Below, one piece after another: positions 50,907 through 60,597 of a stretch of DNA of 64,000 nucleotides. Position 1 is the first letter of the stretch, and each line of letters starts with the position of its first letter. The stretch spans positions 637,040-701,039 of the forward strand of contig NZ_NNBJ01000001.1 of NCBI RefSeq assembly GCF_002803085.1, given 5' to 3'. The notes beneath the pieces are model-generated. The model saw only the letters and a program-made list of their open reading frames with translations, had not been told where the DNA came from and did not search any database. This stretch comes from Streptomyces sp. CB01201. Its GTDB lineage: Bacteria > Actinomycetota > Actinomycetes > Streptomycetales > Streptomycetaceae. The position numbers and the translations under genes were made by a program.

Positions 50907-51183
50907 AACTTCCCCACCACTTCACTGGCATCCCGGCAGTTCACATTATGACGGACTCCATAGCCCGGTGATCAGTTCCCGGCCGTGTCACGGAGTCGAA
51001 GGTCGCACTCGGGCGGCGGAGGCGACTGGATCTTTGAGATTCCACTTCTGGTCCACGGCTGGACCGGGATGATGTCACCTGAGCGCGTGTGGTGGTGCAA
51101 GGTGTTGACCTTGTCGCTGAGCGCGTTTGTCGTGCTGGGTGGTCTGGAGAACAACAGCGCCTTAACGCCGCCCACTTGAAGGT

Positions 51184-52707
51184 CTAGAAGAAGCCGAGCT
51201 TCTGAGGGCTGTAGGAACAAAGAATGTTCTTCGTCTGCTGATAGTGGTCCAGCATCATCCGGTGCGTCTCGCGCCCGATGCCCGACTGCTTGTAGCCGCC
51301 GAACGCGGCGTGCGCCGGGTACGCGTGGTAGCAGTTGGTCCAGACCCGCCCCGCCTGGATGGCTCGGCCGGCGCGGTAGGCCGTGTTCATGTCGCGGGTC
51401 CAGACGCCCGCGCCCAAGCCGTACAGGGTGTCGTTCGCCGTGCCGATCGCGTCGTCGAAGTCGGTGAAGGACGTCACCGCGACGACCGGGCCGAAGATCT
51501 CCTCCTGGAAGATCCGCATACGGTTGTCGCCCTCGAAGATGGTGGGCTGGACGTAGTAGCCGCCCTCCAACTCGCCACCGTGGTGGACGCGTTGACCACC
51601 CGTCAGGATCTTGGCACCCTCCTGCTGGCCGATGTCCAGATAGGAGAGGATCTTCTGGAGCTGGTCGTTGGAGGCCTGGGCGCCGATCATCGTGTCGGTG
51701 TCCAGCGGGTGGCCCGGCACGATCTGTTCGGTGCGGGCGATCGCTGCTTCCAGGAACTCGCTGTAGTGACCGCGCTGGATCAGGGCGCGGGACGGGCAGG
51801 TGCAGACCTCGCCCTGGTTGAGGGCGAACATCGTGAAGCCTTCGAGCGCCTTGTCGCGGAAGTCGTCGTCCCGCGCCCACACGTCGTCGAAGAAGATGTT
51901 CGGTGACTTGCCGCCCAGTTCGAGCGTGACGGGCCTGATGTTCTCCGAGGCGTACTGCATGATCAGCCGCCCCGTCGTGGTCTCGCCCGTGAACGCGATC
52001 TTCGCGACGCGCGGGCTCGACGCCAGCGGCTTGCCCGCCTCCACGCCGAAGCCGTTGACGATGTTCACCACGCCCGGCGGGAGGAGGTCGGCCACCAGGC
52101 TCATCCAGAAGTGGATGGACGCCGGGGTCTGCTCGGCCGGCTTGAGCACCACCGCGTTGCCCGCCGCCAGGGCCGGGGCCAGCTTCCACACCGCCATCAG
52201 GATCGGGAAGTTCCACGGGATGATCTGGCCGACCACGCCCAGCGGCTCGTGGAAGTGGTACGCCACCGTGTCGTCGTCGAGCTCGCTGAGCGTGCCCTCC
52301 TGCGCGCGCAGCGCCCCCGCGAAGTACCTGAAGTGGTCGATGGCGAGCGGGATGTCGGCGGCCAGCGTCTCGCGGACGGGCTTGCCGTTCTCCCAGCTCT
52401 CCGCGATCGCCAGCTCCTCCAGATGGGCCTCCATCCGGTCCGCGATCTTCAGCAGCACGTTCCCGCGGGCCTCGGGCGAGGTACGCCCCCACGCGGGCGC
52501 GGCCGCGTGCGCCGCGTCCAGCGCCAGCTCGACGTCCTCGGCGGTGCCGCGCGCGATCTCGGCGAAGGGGCGGCCGTTGACGGGGCTCGGGTTCTCGAAG
52601 TACTGGCCGAGCCGCGGCGGCACGTACTCGCCGCCGATCCAGTTGTCATAGCGGGACTCGAACGAGACGAGCGCACCCTCGGTGCCGGGCGCTGCGTAAC
52701 GGGTCAT
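51184..52707 (-). CDS. Aldehyde dehydrogenase (NAD-dependent, ExaC/acetaldehyde-type)
   Basis: 507 residues from ATG 52707. GTG-x-G-type loop [10 protein letters not shown] near 240, general-base Glu in LELGGKSPN near 265, catalytic Cys in GEVCTCPSR near 300. The length and ending ([38 protein letters not shown]) match class III bacterial acetaldehyde/chloroacetaldehyde dehydrogenases. It oxidises short aldehydes to acids. The GAF regulator gene just upstream on the same strand probably controls it in response to alcohol or aldehyde, as AcoR-type proteins do. Confidence 0.9.
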   Translation of the reverse strand: MTRYAAPGTEGALVSFESRYDNWIGGEYVPPRLGQYFENPSPVNGRPFAEIARGTAEDVELALDAAHAAAPAWGRTSPEARGNVLLKIADRMEAHLEELAIAESWENGKPVRETLAADIPLAIDHFRYFAGALRAQEGTLSELDDDTVAYHFHEPLGVVGQIIPWNFPILMAVWKLAPALAAGNAVVLKPAEQTPASIHFWMSLVADLLPPGVVNIVNGFGVEAGKPLASSPRVAKIAFTGETTTGRLIMQYASENIRPVTLELGGKSPNIFFDDVWARDDDFRDKALEGFTMFALNQGEVCTCPSRALIQRGHYSEFLEAAIARTEQIVPGHPLDTDTMIGAQASNDQLQKILSYLDIGQQEGAKILTGGQRVHHGGELEGGYYVQPTIFEGDNRMRIFQEEIFGPVVAVTSFTDFDDAIGTANDTLYGLGAGVWTRDMNTAYRAGRAIQAGRVWTNCYHAYPAHAAFGGYKQSGIGRETHRMMLDHYQQTKNILCSYSPQKLGFF

Positions 52708-52764
52708 CTGCGTGGGCCTTCCTCTGCCGCGCCGCCCGCCCTTGAGCGGCGCACGCCGCGCAGC

Positions 52765-54057
52765 CTAGGCACCCGGACGTTGCGACTCCGTTGCGAGGCC
52801 CTGCTCCACTGCCAGCTCCCTCAACTTGCTTCGTACGGGCGCCTGTTGGCATCTCGGCAGTGCCATCGCCAAGGCCTGCCACACCGAAAGGTCCTCCTCG
52901 CCCCACGGGCTGTACGCCCAGTCGGCGAGGAGACCGGGATCGGCGCGCGCGATCAGTGCGGCACGCAGTTGATCGGCGAGGCGCCGGCGCAGGCGGGCCA
53001 CGACGGGCGACTGCGAGCCGGGCAGGAGCGGCCCCGCGTAGACCGTCATGGCCGCGGCCACCGCACCGGAGCCGAGCCGCCGGGCCACCGTGTCGAAGTC
53101 CGCGTCGACCGGGGCGGTCAGCCGGTAGGGACGTGAGGCGAGAAGCTCGGGACCCAACAGCCTGCGCAGGCGCGAGAGTTCGGCGCGCAGGGTGACGGGG
53201 CTGACCGCCTCGTCCTCGTACAGCGCCACCAGGAGTTCATCGCCGGTCAGACCCTCGGGGTGACGGGCGAGCAGGACCACGATCTCGCTGTGCCGCCGGC
53301 TCAGCCGCAGCTTGCGGCCGCCCGCCACCAGCAGCGCCTCGTCCCGGCCGAGGGCGCCGAGCCCGATCGCGTCGAGCGCGGGAGGCGGTGCCAGCAGGGC
53401 GAGTTCGGACTCGGCGGCCCGCGCGACCGCCTGGACGAAGCCGAGGCTGTGCGGATGGGCGAGGCCGTCGCCGCCGGTCAGATCGACGGCGCCGAGCAGC
53501 CGCCCGGTGCGGGGATCGTGCACCGGGGCCGCCGCGCAGGTCCAGCGTTGCACCGGGCGGCGGAAGTGCTCGGCCGAGAAGACCTGGACCGGCCGGTCCT
53601 CGGCCAGGGCGGTACCCGGGGCGTTGGTTCCCACGGCCGACTCCGCCCAGCGGGCGCCGGGCACGAAATTCATGCGCCCGGCCGCGCTCCGGGTCCGTGG
53701 ATGACCCTCCACCCACAGGAGCCGTCCCTGCGCGTCGCACACCGCGGCCAGGTGCTCGCCGTCACCGGCGTACGTCCCGGTCAGCTCCCGTATCAGCGGC
53801 ATGACGCGGGCGAGCGGATGGGCGTCACGGCAGGCGGCGAGGTCCTCTTCGCCGAGTTCCACGCCGGCCGTGCCGTCCGGACTGACCCGGGCCCGCGCGG
53901 AGCGCTGCCAGGATGCCGCGACCAGAGGGCGTACCGGACGCGTCACCCGCCCGCCGACGGTGAACTGCTCGTGCGCCCGCCGAAGTTGACGAGTGCGCTC
54001 GGCCGGATCCGCCCCCGCCTCCAGGGCCACCCAGGACTCGTCCCGCCTGTCCGTCAC
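52765..54057 (-). CDS. GAF-domain regulator with winged-helix C-terminus (AcoR-like)
   Basis: 430 residues from GTG 54057. The N-terminal half matches the sensor part of AcoR-type activators (VAASWQRSARARVSP, then a GAF domain about 95-225 with VCDAQGRLLWVEGH and AVGTNAPGTAL). There is no sigma-54 AAA domain; instead a winged-helix domain (about 262-330: LSRRHSEIVVLLARHPEGLTGDELLVALY) binds DNA. The end is helical. This layout is usual for actinobacterial regulators of aldehyde dehydrogenase genes, and the ALDH gene follows 57 bases downstream. Confidence 0.85.
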   Translation of the reverse strand: MTDRRDESWVALEAGADPAERTRQLRRAHEQFTVGGRVTRPVRPLVAASWQRSARARVSPDGTAGVELGEEDLAACRDAHPLARVMPLIRELTGTYAGDGEHLAAVCDAQGRLLWVEGHPRTRSAAGRMNFVPGARWAESAVGTNAPGTALAEDRPVQVFSAEHFRRPVQRWTCAAAPVHDPRTGRLLGAVDLTGGDGLAHPHSLGFVQAVARAAESELALLAPPPALDAIGLGALGRDEALLVAGGRKLRLSRRHSEIVVLLARHPEGLTGDELLVALYEDEAVSPVTLRAELSRLRRLLGPELLASRPYRLTAPVDADFDTVARRLGSGAVAAAMTVYAGPLLPGSQSPVVARLRRRLADQLRAALIARADPGLLADWAYSPWGEEDLSVWQALAMALPRCQQAPVRSKLRELAVEQGLATESQRPGA

Positions 54058-54181
54058 CTAGGGCCTCCCCGCGCACCGTATGGGCCGCCCTCCATCGTCG
54101 TCGCGGCGCGACGCCGCGGCAAGAAGCGCGGAACCGGAGCTTCTGGGAGAGTTGCCCACCGGTGCCCGAAGCGGCGTGCGC

Positions 54182-54757
54182 TCAGGCGAAGTTGACCAGC
54201 CGGATGTACCGTACCCAGTCCCACTGCGGCCCCGGATCGGTGTGATCGGTGCCGGGCACCTGGTAGTGGCCGAGGATGTGCTCACGGTCCTTCGGGATCC
54301 CGTACCGGTCGCAGACGTTCGCGGTGAGCGCCGCCGAACGCTCGTACAGCGCATTGGTGAAATAGGCCGGCTGATCGACCCAGCCCTCGTGCTCGATGCC
54401 GATGCTGCGGGTGTTGTAGTCCCAGTTCCCGGCGTGCCAGGCGATGTCGTGCTCCCGGACCATCTGCGCGATGTATCCGTCGGCCGAACGCGTCACGTAG
54501 TGCGCGGACACCTGCTTGGCCGGGTTCTGGAAGATGCCGATGGTGTTCGACCACGTCTCCTGGGTGACGTGGATGATGACGTAGTCGATCGAGTAGGACG
54601 AAGGCCTGCTCGAAGCGGTGTAGTTGGAGGACGACGCGGCCGTCCAGTGGGCCCCCGGATAGTCGGTGGTGCCGTCCGCCGCCGCCTCCGTGGCCGGGAA
54701 CAGCAAACCGGCGCCGACCGTGGCGGCCGCGCCCTGGAGCAGTCTTCTTCGGTTCAT
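54182..54757 (-). CDS. N-acetylmuramoyl-L-alanine amidase (amidase_2 type), Tat-exported
   Basis: 191 residues from ATG 54757. A twin-Arg signal covers about 1-27 (NRRRLLQGAAATVGAG, cleavage after AAA). The amidase_2 zinc ligands are His in VIIHVTQ near 62 and His in GHYQVPGTDHTDPGP near 165, with Asp in the same stretch; the catalytic region SIGIEHEG is also present. It cleaves the amide between muramic acid and peptide in peptidoglycan. It lies downstream of the formamidase gene on the same strand, with a 15-base gap. Confidence 0.87.
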   Translation of the reverse strand: MNRRRLLQGAAATVGAGLLFPATEAAADGTTDYPGAHWTAASSSNYTASSRPSSYSIDYVIIHVTQETWSNTIGIFQNPAKQVSAHYVTRSADGYIAQMVREHDIAWHAGNWDYNTRSIGIEHEGWVDQPAYFTNALYERSAALTANVCDRYGIPKDREHILGHYQVPGTDHTDPGPQWDWVRYIRLVNFA

Positions 54758-54772
54758 GGACGTACCCCTGAA

Positions 54773-55801
54773 CTAGGCTGTAAACGTGTGGAGTTGACCG
54801 GCCAGCGCCCTCAGGTGACGATGCAGGCCGCGGTGCGGCTCGCCCTGTCGGGGCAGCCACTCCTTGCGGATCTTGGCGACACAGGTGTAGTTGGTGTCGC
54901 AGACGTTGGCAAGCGGGGCCTCACCCGCCTGGCTCACCAGCTGGTACGCGTCCAGCTCGGAAAGGCCGAAGTCGCGCTCCAGCCAGCGCACCAGGTCCAA
55001 CTGCGAGATGCGGAAGGCGTCTTCGAGAGGCCGGGCCGATCCCGTCGACATGATGTGCGAGTCGGACTCGATGCGCGGCCAGGGCGTCGCCACGCCCTTG
55101 AGCAGCTCCACCACGACCACCGAGTTCATGGCGCACTCCACGGCGACCCCGCATGTCTCGCCCTCGCCCTGTCGTGCGTGCCCGTCGCCGAGGCTGAACA
55201 GGGCGCCCTCCACATTGACGCCCAGATAGCAGGTCACCCCGGCCCGCATCTCGGGCGTGTCCATGTTCCCGCCGTGCGCGTCCGGCACCAGTGCCGAACG
55301 CACCTCCAGATTGGCCGGCGCCACCCCGACCGTGCCGTGCATCGGATCCATCGGCAGCTCGATCTCGATGTCGCTCTCCCGGGCCCGGAACAGACATGTC
55401 CCACGGGTCCGGTCGAGCTCCCACATCCACACCACCTCGGGCAGCGGCGGCTGGAGCGTCGCCGTCGCACGGGTGGAGGTGAGCGCGCCGAACAGCGGGA
55501 CGGTCGTGGATGCCGCCCAGTCCCGCGCGGGGCGGATCGACACGAAGTGCACGGCCAGGGTGTCGCCCGGCTCGGCGCCCTCCACGTAGAACGGCCCGGT
55601 CTGCGGGTTGAGGAACGGGAACTCGCAGACGCGGGACACCAGATCGCGCTCGGAGCGCACCCGACCGGCGAAGCAGTCCTCGGTGTAGAGGTCGAGGACG
55701 GTGCCGGGCGCGATGCGCGCGACGGGTGCCGCTCCGCCGAACGTCCAGGCGTACTCGTTCTCCTCGGGCCGCACGGTCACGATCACCGGGTCGTCGCTCA
55801 T
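54773..55801 (-). CDS. Acetamidase/formamidase family protein
   Basis: 342 residues from ATG 55801, overlapping the permease stop (ATGA). Matches of the acetamidase/formamidase beta-barrel family: NPQTGPFYVEGAEPGDTLAVHF, DPMHGTVGVAPA, PDAHGGNMDTPEM and LGDGHARQGEGE, which carries metal-binding His/Asp residues. It releases ammonia from short amides. Coupled with an amino-acid permease, it probably degrades an imported amide as nitrogen source. Confidence 0.88.
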   Translation of the reverse strand: MSDDPVIVTVRPEENEYAWTFGGAAPVARIAPGTVLDLYTEDCFAGRVRSERDLVSRVCEFPFLNPQTGPFYVEGAEPGDTLAVHFVSIRPARDWAASTTVPLFGALTSTRATATLQPPLPEVVWMWELDRTRGTCLFRARESDIEIELPMDPMHGTVGVAPANLEVRSALVPDAHGGNMDTPEMRAGVTCYLGVNVEGALFSLGDGHARQGEGETCGVAVECAMNSVVVVELLKGVATPWPRIESDSHIMSTGSARPLEDAFRISQLDLVRWLERDFGLSELDAYQLVSQAGEAPLANVCDTNYTCVAKIRKEWLPRQGEPHRGLHRHLRALAGQLHTFTA

Positions 55802-57291
55802 CCTCGTACCGCTCCTGTCTCCTCGTGGTCCTCATCGGGATCGATGAGGTGGACGCGGCCGGTCTGCGCCAGCCGCTGCGGGTGGCGTCGTGCCAGCACC
55901 ACGAGCACGACGATCCCGGCCGCCATCCACACCGCGACGACGGGCCCGGCATACGACACCGGAGGTGTGAGCTCGGCGACGAAACTGAAGGCGGGTATGC
56001 CCGCCGCCGTCAGGAGCGCCGGGACGAACGCGGCGATGCCGAGCGCCGGGAACAGGATGTGCCGCAGCGGACTGAACAGATCGCGGCGACGCCGTAGGAA
56101 GTATCCGGCGCAGGCCGCGTCGGCCACGATGTACACGCCGATGATCACGGTGACGATGACCGTGGCCAGCATCGCGAACGCCGTGACCGGGTCGTACGCC
56201 AGGCCGAGCCCGAGCATCACGGCCACCGCCACCGCGAACTGCACGGCGACGCCCGTCACGGGGGAGCGGCGGCTCGGGTGGAGCCGGGCGAAGGCGCGCG
56301 GGAAGACCCCGATCCGGCCCAGCGCGAAGGCGGTCCGGGTCGACACGTTGGAACAGGCGTTGGCGTTCGCCACCGTCGAGTTGACCACCGCCAGGAACAG
56401 AATCACCCAGAAGAGGCCGAACGAGGCCCGCGCCACGCCCTCCCACGAGGCGTCGCCGGAGGCGCCGAAGCCCGCGAACCGGTCGGGGCCGAAGTAGACG
56501 GCCATCGCGTACGTGGTGAGGACGTACACCACCCCGATCGCGAGAGCCGCCCCGAACACCGCCCGACGCATGGTGCGACGGGGGTCCTTCGCCTCCTCGG
56601 CGAGCGGGGCCGCCGCCTCGAAACCGGCGAACGCGAGCACCGTGTACACGGACCCGGCGAACACCCCGCCGAAGCCGCCGTAGCCGTGCGCGGTGTGCGA
56701 AGTGCCGAACACCGTAAGGGTGTTGTCGGATCCGGCGGCCACGATCAGCATCACCGCGAAGGCCACGAACACGAGGATCTCGAAGATGCCGAGGACCGTG
56801 CCGAACCGCGCCGAGGCGCGTACCCCGAAGAAGCCCGCGATCGCGATGACGACGGCCCCGGCGAGCGACCAGGGCCACCATAGGTCCGCCGGATACGACG
56901 TCCACTGCTGGTGCAGGGTGCCCGCGGTGGTGAAGCCCAGTTGCAGCAGAAGGAGCGGCGGCACCAGGGCCTCGACGAACACATAGCCCCAGCCGACCAG
57001 GAACCCGACGGCCGGGTGCAGGCCCTGGGCGCTGTAGGTGGCGACCGAGCCGGCGGCGGGCAGATGCTGCGCGAGCTCCGCCACGCATGAGGCGGTGAAC
57101 AGACAGGCCACCAGGGCCACCACGACCGACAGGGGCAGGCTGCCGCCGGCGAACGCGGCACCGGCCGGAATGGAGGCGGCGACGGCCGCCGCGGGCGCCA
57201 TCGCGGTGACGCTCTGGAACAGGACCTCGCGCAGTCCGACCGCGTTCCGCGCGAGACCCGTGCCCGTAGCCCTGCTGGATTCCCCCGACAC
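55798..57291 (-). CDS. APC-family amino acid/amide permease
   Basis: 497 residues from GTG 57291, chosen because GAGGGAG lies 7 bases upstream; the upstream TTG at 57321 lacks such a site. Twelve membrane helices, with the APC family opening LREVLFQSVTAMAPAAAVAASIP and the conserved FAGFEAAAPLAEEAKDPRRT. It imports amino acids or amines by proton symport. Its stop overlaps the start of the formamidase gene, indicating an uptake-plus-hydrolysis operon. Divergent from desaturase B. Confidence 0.88.
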   Translation of the reverse strand: MSGESSRATGTGLARNAVGLREVLFQSVTAMAPAAAVAASIPAGAAFAGGSLPLSVVVALVACLFTASCVAELAQHLPAAGSVATYSAQGLHPAVGFLVGWGYVFVEALVPPLLLLQLGFTTAGTLHQQWTSYPADLWWPWSLAGAVVIAIAGFFGVRASARFGTVLGIFEILVFVAFAVMLIVAAGSDNTLTVFGTSHTAHGYGGFGGVFAGSVYTVLAFAGFEAAAPLAEEAKDPRRTMRRAVFGAALAIGVVYVLTTYAMAVYFGPDRFAGFGASGDASWEGVARASFGLFWVILFLAVVNSTVANANACSNVSTRTAFALGRIGVFPRAFARLHPSRRSPVTGVAVQFAVAVAVMLGLGLAYDPVTAFAMLATVIVTVIIGVYIVADAACAGYFLRRRRDLFSPLRHILFPALGIAAFVPALLTAAGIPAFSFVAELTPPVSYAGPVVAVWMAAGIVVLVVLARRHPQRLAQTGRVHLIDPDEDHEETGAVRG

Positions 57292-57640
57292 GGTCGGCTC
57301 CCTCGATCGGTCAACAGGCAAGCGTCACAAGGTAGTTACCGTACGGTCCGGGGCGTGCGGGGTGGAAGGGGGCGGGCGGTGCGGGCGAGGTGGGCTCAGG
57401 CCCTGGACCCTCCGGAACAGCGCCCGGGACGCACCTTCGCGCGGGCCGACGCGACTTCCCCGGAGGGGGCGCGGATGCGTCCCTGACCAGGGTGGGTGTT
57501 GCCAGCACCACCTATGAGCGCGGGGCAACCCCCCGTCGGCAGACGGGGGGTGACTCCATGGTCGTCAAGGGGTGCCGGTCCGTACGTTCAGTGAGGTCAG
57601 CGCAGGGAACTGCGGGGGACGACCGAACACCGGAGACGTG
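57292..57640. other. Divergent promoter region of permease and desaturase B
   Basis: 349 bases with no gene. It must hold the promoters of the permease (minus) and desaturase B (plus). The only structured element is the hairpin at 57528-57551. Confidence 0.5.
57528..57551 (+). promoter_or_regulatory. 10-bp perfect inverted repeat upstream of desaturase B
   Basis: ACCCCCCGTC (57528-57537) and GACGGGGGGT (57542-57551) with a 4-base loop, about 90 bases before the desaturase start. It could be an attenuator, operator or 5' UTR stem. Confidence 0.5.
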
Positions 57641-58702
57641 ATGCCACAGGCCACCATGCCCCAACCGAGCACGGGCCTCGGCGCCCCGGCCGAGCCACGG
57701 GCCGGGAGCGAATTCGCGCCCCTGCTCAAGACGGTGAAGGGGCAGGGCCTTCTCGACCGGCGCACCGGCTGGTACGCCGCCCGCATCGCCGTCAACCTGC
57801 TCGCGCTCGCCGGGACGGCCGCCGCGATGGTGTTCACCGGCGACACCTGGTGGACCCTGCTCCTCGCCGTGCCGCTCTCCGTGTTCTGGGCGCGAGCCGC
57901 GTTCTTCGGCCACGACGCCGGGCATGGCCAGATCACCCGCGGCAAGCGCATGGGCCGGGTGATCGGGCTGTGCCACAGCGACCTCCTCCTCGGCATGAGC
58001 TATGCCTGGTGGAACGACAAGCACAACCGGCACCACGCCAACCCCAACCACGTGGACAAGGACCCCGATGTCGGCGTCGGCGCCCTCGTGTGGACCCAGC
58101 GCCAGGCCGAGCACCGCGAGGGCTTCGCCCGCTGGCTCACCCGCAACCAGGCCCGGCTCTTCTTTCCGATGCTGCTCCTGGAGGGCATCGCCCTGAAGGT
58201 GTACGGATTCCAGGACCTCAGGCGGCAGCCGCCGCGCGAGCGCGCCGTGGAAGCGCCGCTCCTCCTGGTCCACCTCGCCGGCTACGCGACGCTGCTCCTG
58301 ACGATCATGTCGCCGGGCAAGGCGCTGGCCTTCGCACTGCTGCACCACGCCCTGTTCGGTCTGCACCTGGGCATGACCTTCGCCCCCAACCACAAGGGCA
58401 TGGAGATGCCCGACCCGGAGGACCCCGAGCACCGTGCGTGGGGACATCTGCGCCGACAGGTCCTGACCTCGCGCAACGTACGCGGCGGGCTGCTCACCGA
58501 CTGGTTCCTCGGCGGTCTGAACTACCAGATAGAGCACCATCTGTTCCCGAACATGCCGCGCCCGCACCTGCGGTTCGCCCAGCCGATGGTCCGCGCCCAC
58601 TGCGCCGCGCTGGGGATCCCGTACGCGGAGACCTCGCTGACCGACTCCTACCGGCAGGCTCTCGACCACATGCACGAGGTCGGCGCACCGCTGCGGAAGT
58701 GA
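57641..58702 (+). CDS. Membrane fatty acid desaturase (paralogue B)
   Basis: 353 residues from ATG 57641 (GTG 57638 directly before it is possible; CGGAGA upstream). His boxes HDAGH, HNRHH and IEHH (YQIEHHLFPNMPRPH) are intact. Hydrophobic helices are at about 50-85 and 195-245. It shares the blocks APNHKGM, RRQVLTSRNVRGG and LGGLNYQIEHHLFP with paralogue A at 44885, about 13 kb away. Di-iron acyl-lipid desaturase; the two copies may act at different positions or temperatures. Confidence 0.9.
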   Translation: MPQATMPQPSTGLGAPAEPRAGSEFAPLLKTVKGQGLLDRRTGWYAARIAVNLLALAGTAAAMVFTGDTWWTLLLAVPLSVFWARAAFFGHDAGHGQITRGKRMGRVIGLCHSDLLLGMSYAWWNDKHNRHHANPNHVDKDPDVGVGALVWTQRQAEHREGFARWLTRNQARLFFPMLLLEGIALKVYGFQDLRRQPPRERAVEAPLLLVHLAGYATLLLTIMSPGKALAFALLHHALFGLHLGMTFAPNHKGMEMPDPEDPEHRAWGHLRRQVLTSRNVRGGLLTDWFLGGLNYQIEHHLFPNMPRPHLRFAQPMVRAHCAALGIPYAETSLTDSYRQALDHMHEVGAPLRK

Positions 58703-58795
58703 CGCATAGTGGAAGAAGCTGGAACCAGCGGGCGCGACCGTGCGTTCTCTGGACAGGAAGAGCGGCCGCGGGCCGTGCAGAGGAAGGCGACGGAC

Positions 58796-58978
58796 ATGTC
58801 GAAGCGCGCGATGATCGCCGCCGGTGGAGTCGTGGCGGGGCTCATTCTGATCCCCCTGATCGGCTTCTGGCTCGCCCTGCTGGTGCTGATAGGGGTCCCC
58901 GTGGTGGCCTACCTGACGCTGGACCCGAGCCAGCGCCGTCGGCTGCGCCGCATATCCCGCAAGGAGCTCGGCCGCTAG
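58796..58978 (+). CDS. Small membrane protein (60 aa)
   Basis: ATG 58796 with AGGAAGGCGA upstream. Two hydrophobic stretches (6-22 and 24-42) and a basic C-terminus (RRRLRRISRKELGR), so a hairpin membrane protein with a cytoplasmic tail. No family recognised. Its TAG shares the palindrome CTAG with the stop of the convergent gene, so the two genes overlap by 4 bases. Confidence 0.6.
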   Translation: MSKRAMIAAGGVVAGLILIPLIGFWLALLVLIGVPVVAYLTLDPSQRRRLRRISRKELGR

Positions 58979-60066
58979 AGGGGCCGCACCGCCATCGCCC
59001 CCAGCGCTTCGAGGAGGCCGGGCAATTCCTCGTCGCGGGCCACCGGGTGGACATCGCCCGGGCACCCGTCGAGCAGGACGAAGGCCATGTCGTCGGTCCT
59101 GGCGACCAGGGACCAGCCGGGACCGTCGGCGCGCAGGGTGCGGGCGCCACCCGGCGCGAAGGTGGAGCGCACCCGGCCGATCGGGGGAGCGGCGTCGAGA
59201 TAGCCGCGCAGCTCGGCGAGCGCGCGTCGCACTCCCCGCTCCTCCTGCTCATCGCCGTCGTCGTGCCGGTGTCCCCCGCCGGGGCCCGAGGCGGTAGCGG
59301 TGTCCGGCGCCTCCGGCTCGCGGGGTGTGCCGTGCCGGTCGCGCTCCTCGGGGGCCGTGGCCTCGACGGCGACAGCCTCGGCGCTCCCAGTCTGCTCGGC
59401 CCGCTCGCTCGGCTCGGCCCGTGTGCTCGGCTCGCCGACCCCGGCGCCCTCCTCGCCGCCGGCGGTGACGCCGTCCCCGCCGGAACCCGCTGGGGTGCTC
59501 CGGGTCTCGGAGCCACCGGAGGTGTCCGGGGCCGCCGTGCTGCCCGGCGGCTGCCCGAACGTGGCCACGTCCAACTGCTCGCGCCAGGTGCTCCACTGGA
59601 CCGCCACCGCGTCCGCACCCAGGCGCCGCTGGGCCGGGCCCCATGCGTCGGTGTCGGGGGGCGTGAGCGCGGGAGGGCCCTCCGGGTCCGGCTCGGGGTC
59701 GTGCGGAGCAGGCACGTCCGGTGCCGAGACGACCAGCTCCAGCGGCCAGCCGGGCAGCGCCGCCACCACGGTGCGCTCGTCCGGGGACAGGTCGTACTCC
59801 ATCCCGCAGTCCCAGGACGCGATCGCCACGGCCACGAGCGACACGTCGTCGATGACCACCGTCCAGCGGGCGCCCGCGCCGTCCTGCCCGAGGACGAGCC
59901 CGTACCCCTGGGCGTAGGGGCCGAGCCCGAGCGCCGCGCAGGCCTCGGGGTAGTCGTCGCCGAGCACGCTCGGGAACTGTGCGGGGGTGAGGAGCGCCGC
60001 CGTCAGCACGTAGAGCGCCTCGTCTGCGGTGGTTGTGGCCGCTTCCGCCTCGTCCGTCCCGGTCAC
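58975..60066 (-). CDS. Uncharacterised protein with a disordered middle (363 aa)
   Basis: GTG start at 60066. An N-terminal globular domain of about 130 residues (LYVLTAALLTPAQFPSVLGDDYPEACAALG, WTVVIDDVSLVAVAIASWDCGMEY) and a C-terminal one of about 80 (GWSLVARTDDMAFVLLDGCPGD) flank about 150 residues rich in Gly, Glu, Pro and Ser that are probably disordered. I do not recognise it. The two folded ends resemble each other in ending on strand-rich segments, so a binding protein is possible. Confidence 0.65.
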   Translation of the reverse strand: MTGTDEAEAATTTADEALYVLTAALLTPAQFPSVLGDDYPEACAALGLGPYAQGYGLVLGQDGAGARWTVVIDDVSLVAVAIASWDCGMEYDLSPDERTVVAALPGWPLELVVSAPDVPAPHDPEPDPEGPPALTPPDTDAWGPAQRRLGADAVAVQWSTWREQLDVATFGQPPGSTAAPDTSGGSETRSTPAGSGGDGVTAGGEEGAGVGEPSTRAEPSERAEQTGSAEAVAVEATAPEERDRHGTPREPEAPDTATASGPGGGHRHDDGDEQEERGVRRALAELRGYLDAAPPIGRVRSTFAPGGARTLRADGPGWSLVARTDDMAFVLLDGCPGDVHPVARDEELPGLLEALGAMAVRPL

Positions 60067-60162
60067 GGAATCCTCCCCTTCGGTTCGCTCATCGGCGCAC
60101 CCTAACTACTGGGTAACGCGGACGTCGAGGGTCCCGGACCGCGAACTCTCCTCGCGGGATCG

Positions 60163-60429
60163 TCAGGCCGCCGGCAGGTCCATCAGCTCCCGGACGACGG
60201 CGGTCGGCGACTCGTCGCGGTCGCGGGCCAGCGCGATGACGGCCCGGCAGGCCAGCTCCCGGACCCCGAACGACAGGGCTTCCGGTGACACCCAGCCGGC
60301 CGCCTCGTCGAGCGCGTCCTGGTCGTCCTCCGCGCAGGCCGCCACATACGCGGCCGCCGCCTCGAAGATGTTGTGCCGGCGATCGTCGGCCGGTGGTGAG
60401 TCGGCAGCCTTGCGGAATCTCGCGAACAT
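60163..60429 (-). CDS. Uncharacterised small protein (88 aa)
   Basis: ATG 60429 is chosen because AAGGTGG lies 5 bases upstream; an upstream GTG at 60438 overlaps that site. A soluble helical protein (NIFEAAAAYVAACAEDDQDALDEAAGWVS, ELACRAVIALARDRDESPTAVVRELMDL). No family recognised. It is divergent from the MpaB-like gene. Confidence 0.6.
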   Translation of the reverse strand: MFARFRKAADSPPADDRRHNIFEAAAAYVAACAEDDQDALDEAAGWVSPEALSFGVRELACRAVIALARDRDESPTAVVRELMDLPAA

Positions 60430-60597
60430 CAGGACCACCTTCGCGTGGACGATCCGCGCGCACCCGCGCGGCAGGCCCGGTCTCTCGAACGGTCCTTATC
60501 ACCGTGTTCCCGCCAACGCGTTCCCGCCAACGCGTTTCCCTCAACCTGTGAACGCCGACGTAGAGTTGGGTCTCCGTCGACAGATAGGGGGTCAGCC

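Noticed and set aside
50985..51179. A small ORF of 64 codons between the membrane protein and aldehyde dehydrogenase genes
   Set aside because: It has no clear ribosome binding site, lower GC and no family match. It may be a remnant of mobile DNA, but I could not support that.
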